From Novosphingobium malaysiense (GTDB taxonomy: Bacteria > Pseudomonadota > Alphaproteobacteria > Sphingomonadales > Sphingomonadaceae), in NCBI RefSeq assembly GCF_000802225.1, contig NZ_JTDI01000007.1, positions 186,001-250,000 on the forward strand: a DNA stretch of 64,000 nucleotides, in the 5' to 3' direction. Numbering within the stretch: position 1 is the stretch's first letter; each line of letters starts with the position of its first letter. The notes under the pieces are model-generated. The model was not told the origin of the DNA, made no database searches, and saw only the letters and a program-made list of their open reading frames with translations. A program made the translations under genes and the position numbers. Shown here one piece after another: positions 51,994 to 60,251 of this stretch.

Positions 51994-52956
51994 TCAGGGC
52001 GATGCCGAGAGCACCGGCGAGAGCCAGTCGGGATCGTGCGCGAAAGGCAGTTCGCTGCCGTCGCGCAGGGCTGCAAGGATCGCCGCGAAGTCGGTCTGCG
52101 CCCGCCAGCCCAGCAGACGCTCGGCCTTGGCAGGATCGTAGACCCGCTCGATCCGGTCGGGCAGGACCCAGCCTTGCCGGTCATACAATTCCGCCGCCTC
52201 GGGAAAGCGCCGGGCGATCACTGCGCGCGCATCATCAGCAAGCGGCACTGCATCCTCCCGCGAAAACGGTGGCGGCGCGGAAAGGACGAACGTCTCACAC
52301 CCCTCGATCCGCTCCAACGCGGCGAGATGCGCCAGCGCCGCGTCGCCCACGGTCAGGCGCCGGTTGAGGAATTCGTTGGCCTTGAGGTTCAGCCCCGAGG
52401 GCACGGCGTGCGTATCGTCGTCCTCGGGGAAGAAGCGCCCGGTGCGCAGGATCGCCACTGCCATGCCGCTTTCGCGCGAAACCAGCCGGCACAGGTTCTC
52501 GGCGGCAAGCTTGGTCACGCCATAGATGTTGCGTGGTTCGAGCGGGCCGAACGCTTCGTCCATCCACCAGGCCCCGGCCTCGCCCGCCCCGGCGCGCACA
52601 TCGGCCCGGACCATCAGCGAGGTGGTGGAGGTGAAGACGAAGCGCGGATGCCCCGCCTCCACTGCCGCTTCGAGCAGGTTGAGCGTGCCGCTTGTGTTGA
52701 CGTCGATGAAGGTCTGGCGCGGGAAGCGGACGATGTCGGGCTTGTGCAGCGCGCCCGCGTGGACGATCGCCTCGATCCCGTAATGCGAGACCGTCTGGAA
52801 CACGAGATCGCGGTCGGCGACCGAGCCGAGCACACGGGTATGCGCACCGGGCGCGACGTCGAGCCCGACGACGTCATACCCGCGCGATTGCAGCAACGGC
52901 GCAAGGTGCCTGCCGAGCCAGCCGGAAGAGCCGGTCAGCAGGACCTTCGTCGCCAT
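51994..52956 (-). CDS. NAD-dependent epimerase/dehydratase (extended SDR)
   Basis: 320 residues. It has the extended-SDR cofactor motif LLTGSSGWLGRHLAPLLQSR, GLDVAPG after strand two, VHAGALHKP, TSTTSLM (catalytic Ser/Thr) and YGVTK (YxxxK). These enzymes epimerise or dehydrate nucleotide sugars, or reduce related carbonyls. Its context, between a CoA-transferase pair and a glutathione peroxidase, gives no clear pathway. The gap to the CoA-transferase B stop is only 4 bases, so it belongs to that operon. The substrate cannot be assigned. Confidence 0.88.
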   Translation of the reverse strand: MATKVLLTGSSGWLGRHLAPLLQSRGYDVVGLDVAPGAHTRVLGSVADRDLVFQTVSHYGIEAIVHAGALHKPDIVRFPRQTFIDVNTSGTLNLLEAAVEAGHPRFVFTSTTSLMVRADVRAGAGEAGAWWMDEAFGPLEPRNIYGVTKLAAENLCRLVSRESGMAVAILRTGRFFPEDDDTHAVPSGLNLKANEFLNRRLTVGDAALAHLAALERIEGCETFVLSAPPPFSREDAVPLADDARAVIARRFPEAAELYDRQGWVLPDRIERVYDPAKAERLLGWRAQTDFAAILAALRDGSELPFAHDPDWLSPVLSASP

Positions 52957-52960
52957 GGCC

Positions 52961-53614
52961 TCAGCTCACGTAGTGCGCGGTGGTCTTGGCCGCGACTTCC
53001 TCGGCCGTGACGCCGGGGGCCAGTTCGACCAGCTTGAACGGACTGTCGTGATCGGGGCGCTGGAACACGCACAGATCGGTCACGATCATGTCGACCACGT
53101 TCTTGCCGGTGAGCGGCAGCGTGCATTCGGGAATGAACTTGGGATCGCCGGCCTTGGAGGTGTGCTCCATGACGACGATGATCTTCTTGACGCCCGCGAC
53201 GAGATCCATCGCGCCGCCCATGCCCTTGATCATCTTGCCCGGGATCATCCAGTTGGCGATGTCGCCGTTCTCGGCCACTTCCATCGCGCCCAGCACGGCG
53301 AGGTCGATGTGACCGCCGCGGATCATGGCAAAGCTGGTCGCGCTGTCGAAGAAGGCGGTCTGCGGCAGTTCGCTGACCGTCTGCTTGCCGGCATTGATGA
53401 GGTCGGCGTCTTCCTCGCCCTCATAGGGGAACGGGCCGATGCCGAGCATGCCGTTTTCCGACTGCAGCGTCACATGGACGCCTTCGGGCACGTAGTTCGC
53501 CACCAGCGTCGGAATGCCGATGCCGAGGTTCACGTAGAACCCGTCCTGCAGTTCCTTCGCCGCGCGCGCGGCCATTTCGTTGCGGTTCCAGCCCTTCTTG
53601 GTTGCTTCGGACAT
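52961..53614 (-). CDS. 3-oxoacid CoA-transferase subunit B
   Basis: 217 residues. The catalytic glutamate lies in LQSENGMLGIGPFPYEG (SENG). GFYVNLGIGIPTLVANYVPE and GKMIKGMGGAMDLVAGVKKI are the other family signatures. With subunit A it moves CoA from succinyl-CoA or acyl-CoA to a 3-oxoacid such as acetoacetate or 3-oxoadipate. The start ATG 53614 overlaps the subunit A stop by one base. It is probably regulated by the divergent LysR protein. It could be part of ketone-body use or of the end of a catabolic pathway. Confidence 0.95.
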   Translation of the reverse strand: MSEATKKGWNRNEMAARAAKELQDGFYVNLGIGIPTLVANYVPEGVHVTLQSENGMLGIGPFPYEGEEDADLINAGKQTVSELPQTAFFDSATSFAMIRGGHIDLAVLGAMEVAENGDIANWMIPGKMIKGMGGAMDLVAGVKKIIVVMEHTSKAGDPKFIPECTLPLTGKNVVDMIVTDLCVFQRPDHDSPFKLVELAPGVTAEEVAAKTTAHYVS

Positions 53615-54336
53615 CAGGCCGACTCCCTCTCGCGCGTGGTCACGAATTCGATCTTCTTGTCGTAGGGCGCGCCCAGCACCAGCCGCTGGACGTAGACGCC
53701 GGGCAGGTGGATGTGATCGGGATCGAGCGAGCCGGTCGGCACGATCTCTTCCACCTCGACGATGCAGACCTTGCCGCAGGTGGCCGCGGGCACGTTGAAG
53801 TTGCGCGCGGTCTTGCGGAACACCACGTTGCCGCTCTCGTCCGCCTTCCACGCCTTTACCAGTGCGAGATCGGCGAAGATGCCGCGTTCGAGGACGTATT
53901 CCTGCTCGGCGCCGTTGGGATCGGGAAACACCTTGGTTTCCTTGCCCTCGGCGATCTGGGTGCCGACGCCGGTCTTGGTGTAGAAGCCGGGGATGCCCGC
54001 GCCGCCGGCGCGCATGCGCTCGGCGAGCGTGCCCTGCGGACAGAACTCCACTTCCAGCTCGCCGGAGAGGAACTGGCGTTCGAACTCCTTGTTCTCGCCG
54101 ACGTAGGACGAGATCATCTTCTTCACCTGCTTGGTGCGCAGCAGCTTGCCGATGCCCTCGTTGTCGATGCCGGCGTTGTTCGAGGCGAAGGTCAGGTCCT
54201 TCACGCCCGAGTCGCGCACCGCGTCGAGCAGGCGCTCGGGAATGCCGCAAAGGCCGAAGCCGCCGCTGGCGATCAGCAGGCCGTCCTTGAGCAGGCCGTC
54301 GAGCGCGGCCTCGGCGCTGGGATAGAGCTTGTTCAT
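53614..54336 (-). CDS. 3-oxoacid CoA-transferase subunit A
   Basis: 240 residues. It has LLIASGGFGLCGIPERLLDA (CoA-transferase glycine-rich turn), TFASNNAGIDNEGIGKLL, GGAGIPGFYTKTGVGT and KVCIVEVEEIVPTGSL. It is the alpha partner of the subunit B encoded immediately downstream. The start ATG 54336 is preceded by GGAAGGGAGAC. The operon order is A, B, epimerase, then glutathione peroxidase and CPBP genes. It is divergent from a LysR gene whose start is 90 bases away. Confidence 0.95.
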   Translation of the reverse strand: MNKLYPSAEAALDGLLKDGLLIASGGFGLCGIPERLLDAVRDSGVKDLTFASNNAGIDNEGIGKLLRTKQVKKMISSYVGENKEFERQFLSGELEVEFCPQGTLAERMRAGGAGIPGFYTKTGVGTQIAEGKETKVFPDPNGAEQEYVLERGIFADLALVKAWKADESGNVVFRKTARNFNVPAATCGKVCIVEVEEIVPTGSLDPDHIHLPGVYVQRLVLGAPYDKKIEFVTTRERESA

Positions 54337-54379
54337 GAGTCTCCCTTCCGGTTTCCCGTATTAGCTAGACAAGGACTTT

Positions 54380-54428
54380 GATTACGAATAGCGATTATTT
54401 TTTATCGGATTCCATAAGGAATAGCGAT
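54380..54428. promoter_or_regulatory. Repeat-rich LysR/CoA-transferase promoter region
   Basis: GAATAGCGAT occurs twice, at 54386-54395 and 54419-54428; the second overlaps the LysR ATG. ATTCC-ATAA-GGAAT at 54409-54422 is a palindrome. GATTACGAAT at 54380-54389 also appears at 22132-22141 (minus strand). The pattern suggests binding sites for LysR upstream of its own gene. Confidence 0.45.
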
Positions 54429-55347
54429 GAAACGTATCGCTCTCTTCCATCTCGAAACGCTGATGTGGATCGAGCGCCTCGGCACATTCGCAGCGGCCGC
54501 GCAGCGACTCAATACCACCCAGCCGGCAATCTCGGCGCGCGTACGCGAAATCGAGGAGCAACTGGGCGTCGCCCTGTTCCAGCGCGAGGGGCGCCGGATG
54601 GTGCTCACCGCGCGCGGAAGGCGGCTCGTCCAGGCGAGCGAGCCGCTGTGCCGGGGCCTCGAGCAGGTCCTGCTCGAAGCGAGCGACCATGCCGGCGCCA
54701 CCGGCAACGTGCGGATCGGGTCGGGAGAAATCGCCGCGGCCAGTTGCCTGCCCGCCTTCATCCAGACGATCGAGCGCGAGCGGCCCGGCGTGACAATGGA
54801 GATCGAACTCGATCTCACCGCGCGCCTCTTGCAACAGTTGCTGTCCGGCACGCGCGACATCGTGTTCCTTGCCGGGCCGGTCGCCAGCCCGGGCATGCGC
54901 ACCGCGCCGATCGGGTCGGTCGAGCTGGTCTGGGCCGCCGGGGCCGCGGTTGCCGAAGCGGGCGGTTTCGCAACGCCGCTGCCGGTCTGGTCGCTCCCCG
55001 ACCATTCGCCGCTCCACGCGGTCACGCTCGAAACGCTGGAAAGCCAGGGCCACGTGCCGCGCGCGCTACACACCTGCAACAACGTGCGCACCCTGATCGA
55101 GATCGTTGCCAACGGGACCGGTGCAGCCGTGCTCCCCGAAACGATGGTGCGCGAACAGCTTGCCGCCGGCACCCTGCGCGAAGTGCTGCCCCGACCGCGC
55201 CAGACCGTCCACTTCGAGGCCGCTATCCGCACGCGCGAACGCGACCCCGTCATCCTCGACCTGTTCGCCCGCGCGGCCCGCCTGGAGATCGACGCCGGGC
55301 CGGCATCGGCGAAGGACAAACCGCGCAGCTACAACGAAATATCGTGA
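54427..55347 (+). CDS. LysR-family transcriptional regulator
   Basis: 306 residues. The helix-turn-helix reads RLGTFAAAAQRLNTTQPAIS, followed by ARVREIEEQLGVALFQ. The ligand domain follows from about residue 90, with GNVRIGSGEIAAASCLPAFI. It is divergent from the CoA-transferase operon and likely regulates it. The start ATG 54427 is preceded by AAGGAATAGCG. A direct repeat of GAATAGCGAT, one copy overlapping the start, suggests autoregulation. A universal stress protein gene follows 79 bases later with its own FNR-like box. Confidence 0.92.
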   Translation: MKRIALFHLETLMWIERLGTFAAAAQRLNTTQPAISARVREIEEQLGVALFQREGRRMVLTARGRRLVQASEPLCRGLEQVLLEASDHAGATGNVRIGSGEIAAASCLPAFIQTIERERPGVTMEIELDLTARLLQQLLSGTRDIVFLAGPVASPGMRTAPIGSVELVWAAGAAVAEAGGFATPLPVWSLPDHSPLHAVTLETLESQGHVPRALHTCNNVRTLIEIVANGTGAAVLPETMVREQLAAGTLREVLPRPRQTVHFEAAIRTRERDPVILDLFARAARLEIDAGPASAKDKPRSYNEIS

Positions 55348-55359
55348 CCGCACGCACGG

Positions 55360-55373
55360 TTGATCTTTGTCAT
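55360..55373. promoter_or_regulatory. FNR/FixK-like box upstream of the universal stress protein gene
   Basis: TTGAT-CTTT-GTCAT matches the FNR-type pattern TTGAT-N4-(A/G)TCAA in 9 of 10 positions. It is centred 60 bases before the gene start, compatible with activation at about -41.5. Oxygen-responsive control of this gene is plausible but unproven. Confidence 0.5.
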
Positions 55374-55426
55374 GGCCATTGTTTCGGCAATGAGTACGTT
55401 CGACGCTTCAGAGGGAGAAACACATC

Positions 55427-56209
55427 ATGCGCTCGATTCTCGTAAATGCCGACCGCAAACCGGGCAACGATGCCCGTATCGACACTGCGCTCGACCTCGC
55501 GCGCCGGTTCGACGGACATGTCAGCGTGCTCGTTGACACGCCGGTTACGCGTTACATCGCCATGGATCCCATGGGCGGCAGTTACGTCATTTCGGACGCA
55601 CTGGAAGAAGCGCGCGGCGAGGACGATGTCGCCGCTTCCGAAATCGAAGCGCGCATGGCCCGCGACGACGTGCCGTTCGACGTCCTGCGCAGCGAAGACG
55701 ACCCGGTAAGCGCGCTGGCCAATGCCGCGCGGCTTTCCGACCTCGTGATCGTCTCGCGGTCTGGCGGCCTGGCGGGTGAGCTTGCCCTCGTCTCGCGGGC
55801 CCCGGTGCTCGCATTGCCCGACAAGACGCCGCTTCCCACCCCGGTCCGCCGAGCCTGCATCGCCTGGGACGGCGGCGAGCAGGCCGCCGCCGCCTTGCGC
55901 GCCTCGGTGCCGCTGCTGCAAAGCTGCCAGATGGTCAAGGTCGTCTCGGTCATCGAAAAGCCCGGCGGCTTTCCCGCGACCGACGCGCTGCGCTATCTCT
56001 CGCGCCACGGCGTTCATGCCGAATACGAGGAGCACGAGCGCCGCGGCTCCACCGAGGAAACGCTGGCCATTGCCGTATCCCAGTCCCACGCCGAACTGTT
56101 GGTCATGGGCGCCTACGGCAAGAGCCGCATGCGCGAGTTCCTGTTCGGCGGCGTGACGGCCTATTTCCTCGACGAGGCCAACGCGCCGGCGCTGCTGCTC
56201 GCCCACTGA
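55427..56209 (+). CDS. Universal stress protein family protein (two UspA domains)
   Basis: 260 residues, roughly two UspA domains in tandem. The first starts MRSILVNADRKPGNDARIDT and the second RRACIAWDGGEQAAAALRAS. The C-terminal domain ends with an ATP-binding pattern, MGAYGKSRMREFLFGGVTAY, matching GxxGxxxxxxxxxG(S/T). Such proteins support survival in stress or low oxygen. The start ATG 55427 has GAGGGAGAAA upstream. An FNR-like box lies 54 bases before the start. No neighbour is clearly co-transcribed; a 527-base non-coding stretch follows. Confidence 0.9.
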   Translation: MRSILVNADRKPGNDARIDTALDLARRFDGHVSVLVDTPVTRYIAMDPMGGSYVISDALEEARGEDDVAASEIEARMARDDVPFDVLRSEDDPVSALANAARLSDLVIVSRSGGLAGELALVSRAPVLALPDKTPLPTPVRRACIAWDGGEQAAAALRASVPLLQSCQMVKVVSVIEKPGGFPATDALRYLSRHGVHAEYEEHERRGSTEETLAIAVSQSHAELLVMGAYGKSRMREFLFGGVTAYFLDEANAPALLLAH

Positions 56210-56512
56210 CCAGATCGCGAATCCCGTCGGTCGCGGCACGGACCCGATTCACCGGATTCGTGCCGCGCTGCATATGGAATTGAATAGCCTCGGCATTTGC
56301 TCAGCAAGGCAAGTAAATTGCGCATTGCAGCAGTTAACGGCCTGATAATGTTCGGTGCAAACGATGGCACGGCATGAGGTCGACGCAACTTAGAGTCGAG
56401 TCAGGCTTCAGGTTGGCGGTTTTCTGCGGCCTTGAAGAAAACTGGTCGGACTAATTTGCTTCCCTGCAACACCCATTGCGTTTTTTGCAACCTATTCCGC
56501 GTCATTTCGCAC

Positions 56513-56609
56513 TTGCACAAATCGGCCGGTGGAGGCATATAGAAAGTGCCTTTCAGGCATCCTCTCCCAAAACTTCCACGGCCCGGTCGGCAACGACCGG
56601 GCCTTTTTT
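56513..56609 (+). ncRNA. Candidate small RNA or attenuator upstream of the CDC48-like gene
   Basis: A possible sigma70-type promoter (TTGCAC at 56513-56518, 17 bases, CATATA at 56536-56541) is followed by a short hairpin GTGCC-TTTCA-GGCAT, then CCTCTCCC at 56561-56568, and a strong terminator ending at 56609. A transcript of about 60 bases is predicted. CCUCUCCC is complementary to Shine-Dalgarno sequences, like the CCUCCUCCC loops of alphaproteobacterial stress sRNAs. Alternatively it may be a leader attenuator. Not proven. Confidence 0.45.
56580..56609 (+). terminator. Strong rho-independent terminator
   Basis: GGCCCGGTCG (56580-56589), loop GCAA, CGACCGGGCC (56594-56603), then six T (56604-56609). 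It lies 371 bases after the universal stress protein gene and 128 bases before the CDC48-like start. Confidence 0.92.
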
Positions 56610-56736
56610 CTTGCCCGTCGATCCGGCCATTTCGCGGTTTGAAATCGCGCCCGGCGATACCTAGTTCCTTTGCGCAAGGCGTCGCAGGTGCCGCGAAACG
56701 CGGGCCGTCCGGCGCACCGGCGTGGAAAGGAAAGAC

Positions 56737-59052
56737 ATGGCGGACGGGGATACCCAAGTAGAAGATCGCACGGTCAGGCTGCAGGTGGCAGCGGCTCGGC
56801 AGGAGGAAAGCGGCCAGGGCATTGCCCGATTGTCCCGCGAATCGCTTTCCAGCATCGGCGCAATGGAAGGCGACGTGCTGGAGATCACCGGCAAATCGGT
56901 GACCGTGGCGCGCGCCGTGCTCGCATTCCCAGAAGACGAAGGCCTTTCCGTCATACGCCTCGACGGTCTGCAGCGCGGCAACGCGGAAGTCGGCTCCGGC
57001 GATCACGTGACCGTGCGCAAGGGCGAATCGCGCCCCGCCCAGCGCGTCGTCTTTGCCCCCTCGCAGAAGGACATGCGCCTGCAGGGCCCGACCATCGCCC
57101 TCAAGCGCAACTTCTTCGCCCGGCCGATGGTGCAGGGCGATCTCGTCGCCACGACCGGCCAGCAGCAGGTTGCGGACATCCCGCCGCAGTTGCGCCGCAT
57201 GTTCAATGCGCCGGCCTATGCGCTGACGCAGATCCGACTCAATGTCGTTTCGACCACGCCGCGCGGGATCGTCCACATCGACGAAAATACCGAAGTCGAA
57301 CTGCGCGAGGTTTTCGAGGAAGCGCAGGATGCCCGCGGCGACGTCAATTACGACGACGTCGGCGGCATGAGCGATACCATCCGCCAGCTGCGCGAGATGG
57401 TGGAACTGCCGCTGCGCTATCCGGAGCTGTTCACGCGCCTCGGCGTCGCTCCGCCCAAGGGCGTGCTGCTCCACGGCCCGCCCGGAACCGGCAAGACGCG
57501 GCTTGCCCAGGCCGTCGCCAACGAGAGCGAGGCCAATTTCTTCTCGATCAACGGGCCGGAGATCATGGGCTCGGGTTACGGCGAGAGCGAAAAGGCGCTG
57601 CGCGAAGTCTTCGAGGAGGCGACCAAGGCCGCCCCCGCGATCATCTTCATCGACGAGATCGACTCCATCGCGCCCAAGCGCGACCAGGTGCACGGCGAAG
57701 CCGAAAAGCGCCTCGTTGCCCAGCTCCTCACGCTGATGGACGGCCTCAACAGCCGCGCCCACGTCGTCGTCATCGCCGCCACCAACCGGCCCGAAGCCAT
57801 CGATTCGGCGCTGCGCCGTCCGGGCCGCTTCGATCGCGAGATCGTCATCGGCGTGCCCGACGAGAGCGGACGGCGCGAAATCCTGTCGATCCACACCCGC
57901 GGCATGCCGCTGGGCGACAAGGTCGACCTCAAGGAACTGGCCCGCACCACGCACGGCTTCGTCGGTGCCGACATCGCCGCCCTCTCGCGCGAGGCCGCCA
58001 TCGAGGCGGTGCGCAGGATCATGCCGCAGATCGACCTCGAGGCGCGCACGATCCCGCCCGAAGTGCTCGAAAACCTCTCGGTAACGCGCGAGGACTTCAT
58101 CGAGGCGCTCAAGCGCGTGCAGCCTTCCGCCATGCGCGAGGTCATGGTGCAGGTGCCGAACATCGGCTGGGCCGATATCGGCGGCCTCGACGATGCGCAG
58201 CTCAAGCTCAAGGAAGGCATCGAGCTGCCGCTGAAGAACCCGGAGTCGTTCCACAAGATCGGCATCCGTCCGGCCAAGGGCTTCCTGCTCTATGGCCCGC
58301 CCGGCACCGGCAAGACGCTGCTCGCCAAGGCCGTGGCCAAGGAAGCCGAGGCGAACTTCATCTCGATCAAGTCGTCCGACCTGCTCAGCAAGTGGTACGG
58401 CGAGAGCGAACAGCAGATCGCCCGCCTCTTCGCCCGCGCCCGGCAGGTCGCGCCCTGCGTGATCTTCATCGACGAGATCGACAGCCTCGTCCCGGCTCGC
58501 GGTTCGGGCGGCGGCATGGGCGAGCCGCAGGTCACCGCGCGCGTGGTCAACACGATTCTTGCCGAGATGGACGGCATGGAGGAACTGCAGTCGGTCGTGC
58601 TCGTCGGCGCGACCAACCGCCCCGCGCTGGTCGATCCCGCACTGCTGCGCCCCGGCCGCTTCGACGAGCTGGTCTACGTCGGCACGCCGAATACCGCCGG
58701 GCGCGAGCACATCCTGGGCATCCACACGGCCAAGATGCCGCTTGCGGAAGACGTGCAGCTCGGCACCCTGGCCGACCGCACCGAGCGCTTCACCGGCGCC
58801 GATCTGGAAGACGTGGTCCGCCGCGCCGGCCTCATCGCCATCCGCAAGCGCGGCGCCAACGTGGAAACGGTCACCATGGCCGATTTCGAGGACGCCCTCG
58901 AAGACAGCCGCGCCACGGTGACGCCGGAAATGGAAGCCGAATACGAAAAGATGAAGGGCGAGCTGAAGAAGCGCGCGATGGAAGTGACGCCGATCGGTTT
59001 CATCACCCCGGGCATGCTCGAATCCACCCGGGACCGGAAGCACGGCGACTGA
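56737..59052 (+). CDS. CDC48/VAT-like AAA+ ATPase with two AAA domains
   Basis: 771 residues. The N-terminal domain (residues 1 to about 190; ARLSRESLSSIGAMEGDVLE) is the double-psi-barrel type of archaeal VAT and eukaryotic p97. D1 has Walker A GPPGTGKT (247-254) and Walker B IIFIDE (302-307); D2 has GPPGTGKT (520-527) and VIFIDE (575-580). RRPGRFDRE and RPGRFDE supply Arg fingers. The family unfolds proteins by threading them through the hexamer pore. Full N-D1-D2 proteins are typical of archaea and eukaryotes but occur in some bacteria, sphingomonads among them. The start ATG 56737 has AAAGGAAAGAC upstream. It ends 200 bases before a diguanylate cyclase gene. Confidence 0.95.
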   Translation: MADGDTQVEDRTVRLQVAAARQEESGQGIARLSRESLSSIGAMEGDVLEITGKSVTVARAVLAFPEDEGLSVIRLDGLQRGNAEVGSGDHVTVRKGESRPAQRVVFAPSQKDMRLQGPTIALKRNFFARPMVQGDLVATTGQQQVADIPPQLRRMFNAPAYALTQIRLNVVSTTPRGIVHIDENTEVELREVFEEAQDARGDVNYDDVGGMSDTIRQLREMVELPLRYPELFTRLGVAPPKGVLLHGPPGTGKTRLAQAVANESEANFFSINGPEIMGSGYGESEKALREVFEEATKAAPAIIFIDEIDSIAPKRDQVHGEAEKRLVAQLLTLMDGLNSRAHVVVIAATNRPEAIDSALRRPGRFDREIVIGVPDESGRREILSIHTRGMPLGDKVDLKELARTTHGFVGADIAALSREAAIEAVRRIMPQIDLEARTIPPEVLENLSVTREDFIEALKRVQPSAMREVMVQVPNIGWADIGGLDDAQLKLKEGIELPLKNPESFHKIGIRPAKGFLLYGPPGTGKTLLAKAVAKEAEANFISIKSSDLLSKWYGESEQQIARLFARARQVAPCVIFIDEIDSLVPARGSGGGMGEPQVTARVVNTILAEMDGMEELQSVVLVGATNRPALVDPALLRPGRFDELVYVGTPNTAGREHILGIHTAKMPLAEDVQLGTLADRTERFTGADLEDVVRRAGLIAIRKRGANVETVTMADFEDALEDSRATVTPEMEAEYEKMKGELKKRAMEVTPIGFITPGMLESTRDRKHGD

Positions 59053-59252
59053 TAGCGCCAGGCGCGGAGCATTCCGCGATGTTCCTGCCATCGCATTCGG
59101 CAAGGTGTCGACAAAACCCGTGAGCCGAGGGGTTTCGCCCTCCCTCGGCTTGCGCTTTCGGTTGCGATATCCCAAAGAACACCGCGCAATTTAGGCACTT
59201 AATGGGCCAAATGAGGGGCGGGCTGCGGCGGCAGCCATGTGGGGGCATCGAG

Positions 59253-60230
59253 ATGAGCAATACCGGGACCGACCTCGTCGGCGTGAAGGACTACGCGGGC
59301 GCCGATCCCGGATTCGATCCGGATGTCTACCGCACCCTGCTGGAATCCACGCTGGCAATTCCCTGGCGGATCGACTGGGCGACGATGACGTTCGCCTACA
59401 TCGGTCCCCAGATCGAACCGCTGCTGGGCTGGCCCCGGGGCAGCTGGAAGACGATCGACGACTGGGCCAGCCGCATCCACGAGGAAGACCGGCAGCGCGT
59501 CGTCGACTTCTGCGTGTCGCAGTCGATGGCCGGCGTCGATCACGAAGCCGACTACCGGGCGCTGACGCGCGACAACGGCTACGTGTGGATCCGCGACGTC
59601 GTCCACGTCGTGCGCGACGAGACTGGCAAAGTGGAGAGCCTTGTCGGCTTCATGTTCGACATCACCGAGCGCAAGAAGACCGAGCAGGACCTGCTCGACA
59701 TGCAGAAGCGACTGGAGACGCTGTCGTTCGAGGACGGGCTGACCGGGGCCTCCAACCGGCGCATGTTCGACAACCGGCTCGAGACCGAGTGGAAGTCCGC
59801 CTGCCGCAAGGGCACACCGCTGTCGGCAATCCTCATCGATCTCGACCACTTCAAGCAGTTCAACGACCGCTACGGCCACATTGCCGGGGACGAGTGCCTG
59901 ATCCGCGTGGCCGGCGCGCTCAAGCAGGCCGGGCGGCGGCCGCGCGACGTCGTCGCCCGTTTCGGCGGCGAGGAGTTCGTCATTCTCCTGCCCGAAACCG
60001 ATGCGGCCTCCGCGCTCCACCTTGCCGAATGCTGCCGCGACGCGATCGACGACCTGCAGATTCCCCACGAAGGGTCGCAGTGCAGCACATTGGTCACCGC
60101 CAGCATCGGCGTGGGCACCACGCAGCCTGCCGTGCGCACCGGCGCGCGTGACTTCCTCGCCGCCGTCGACCGCCTCCTCTATGCCGCCAAGCAGCAGGGC
60201 CGCAACCGCATCGTCGCCGCCACGGTCTGA
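59253..60230 (+). CDS. PAS-GGDEF diguanylate cyclase
   Basis: 325 residues. A PAS/PAC sensor region (residues about 35-155, with FAYIGPQIEPLLGWPRGSWK and VWIRDVVHVVRDETG) precedes a GGDEF domain. The catalytic motif is GGEEF near residue 240. RPRD lies five residues before it and is an RxxD inhibitory site, so product feedback is expected. It makes cyclic di-GMP from GTP. The start ATG 59253 is where conserved sequence begins; a TTG/GTG region upstream encodes unlike residues. No membrane helix or signal peptide is visible, so it is cytoplasmic. The signal sensed by PAS is unknown. Confidence 0.92.
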   Translation: MSNTGTDLVGVKDYAGADPGFDPDVYRTLLESTLAIPWRIDWATMTFAYIGPQIEPLLGWPRGSWKTIDDWASRIHEEDRQRVVDFCVSQSMAGVDHEADYRALTRDNGYVWIRDVVHVVRDETGKVESLVGFMFDITERKKTEQDLLDMQKRLETLSFEDGLTGASNRRMFDNRLETEWKSACRKGTPLSAILIDLDHFKQFNDRYGHIAGDECLIRVAGALKQAGRRPRDVVARFGGEEFVILLPETDAASALHLAECCRDAIDDLQIPHEGSQCSTLVTASIGVGTTQPAVRTGARDFLAAVDRLLYAAKQQGRNRIVAATV

Positions 60231-60251
60231 CGCGGCAGGCGTCGGGCGGGT

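Larger units (their letters stand above)
56210..56736. other. 527-base intergenic region with candidate small RNA
   Basis: The first 300 bases (56210-56512) are AT-richer than the genome and show no convincing gene; TGATAATG near 56342 resembles a promoter element. The last 225 bases hold a candidate small RNA with promoter and terminator (56513-56609) and the leader of the CDC48-like gene. Confidence 0.5.

Noticed and set aside
56401..59175. Long minus-strand open frame of about 920 codons
   Set aside because: It is antisense to the CDC48-like gene, which has complete AAA motifs. The antisense translation has no recognisable domain.
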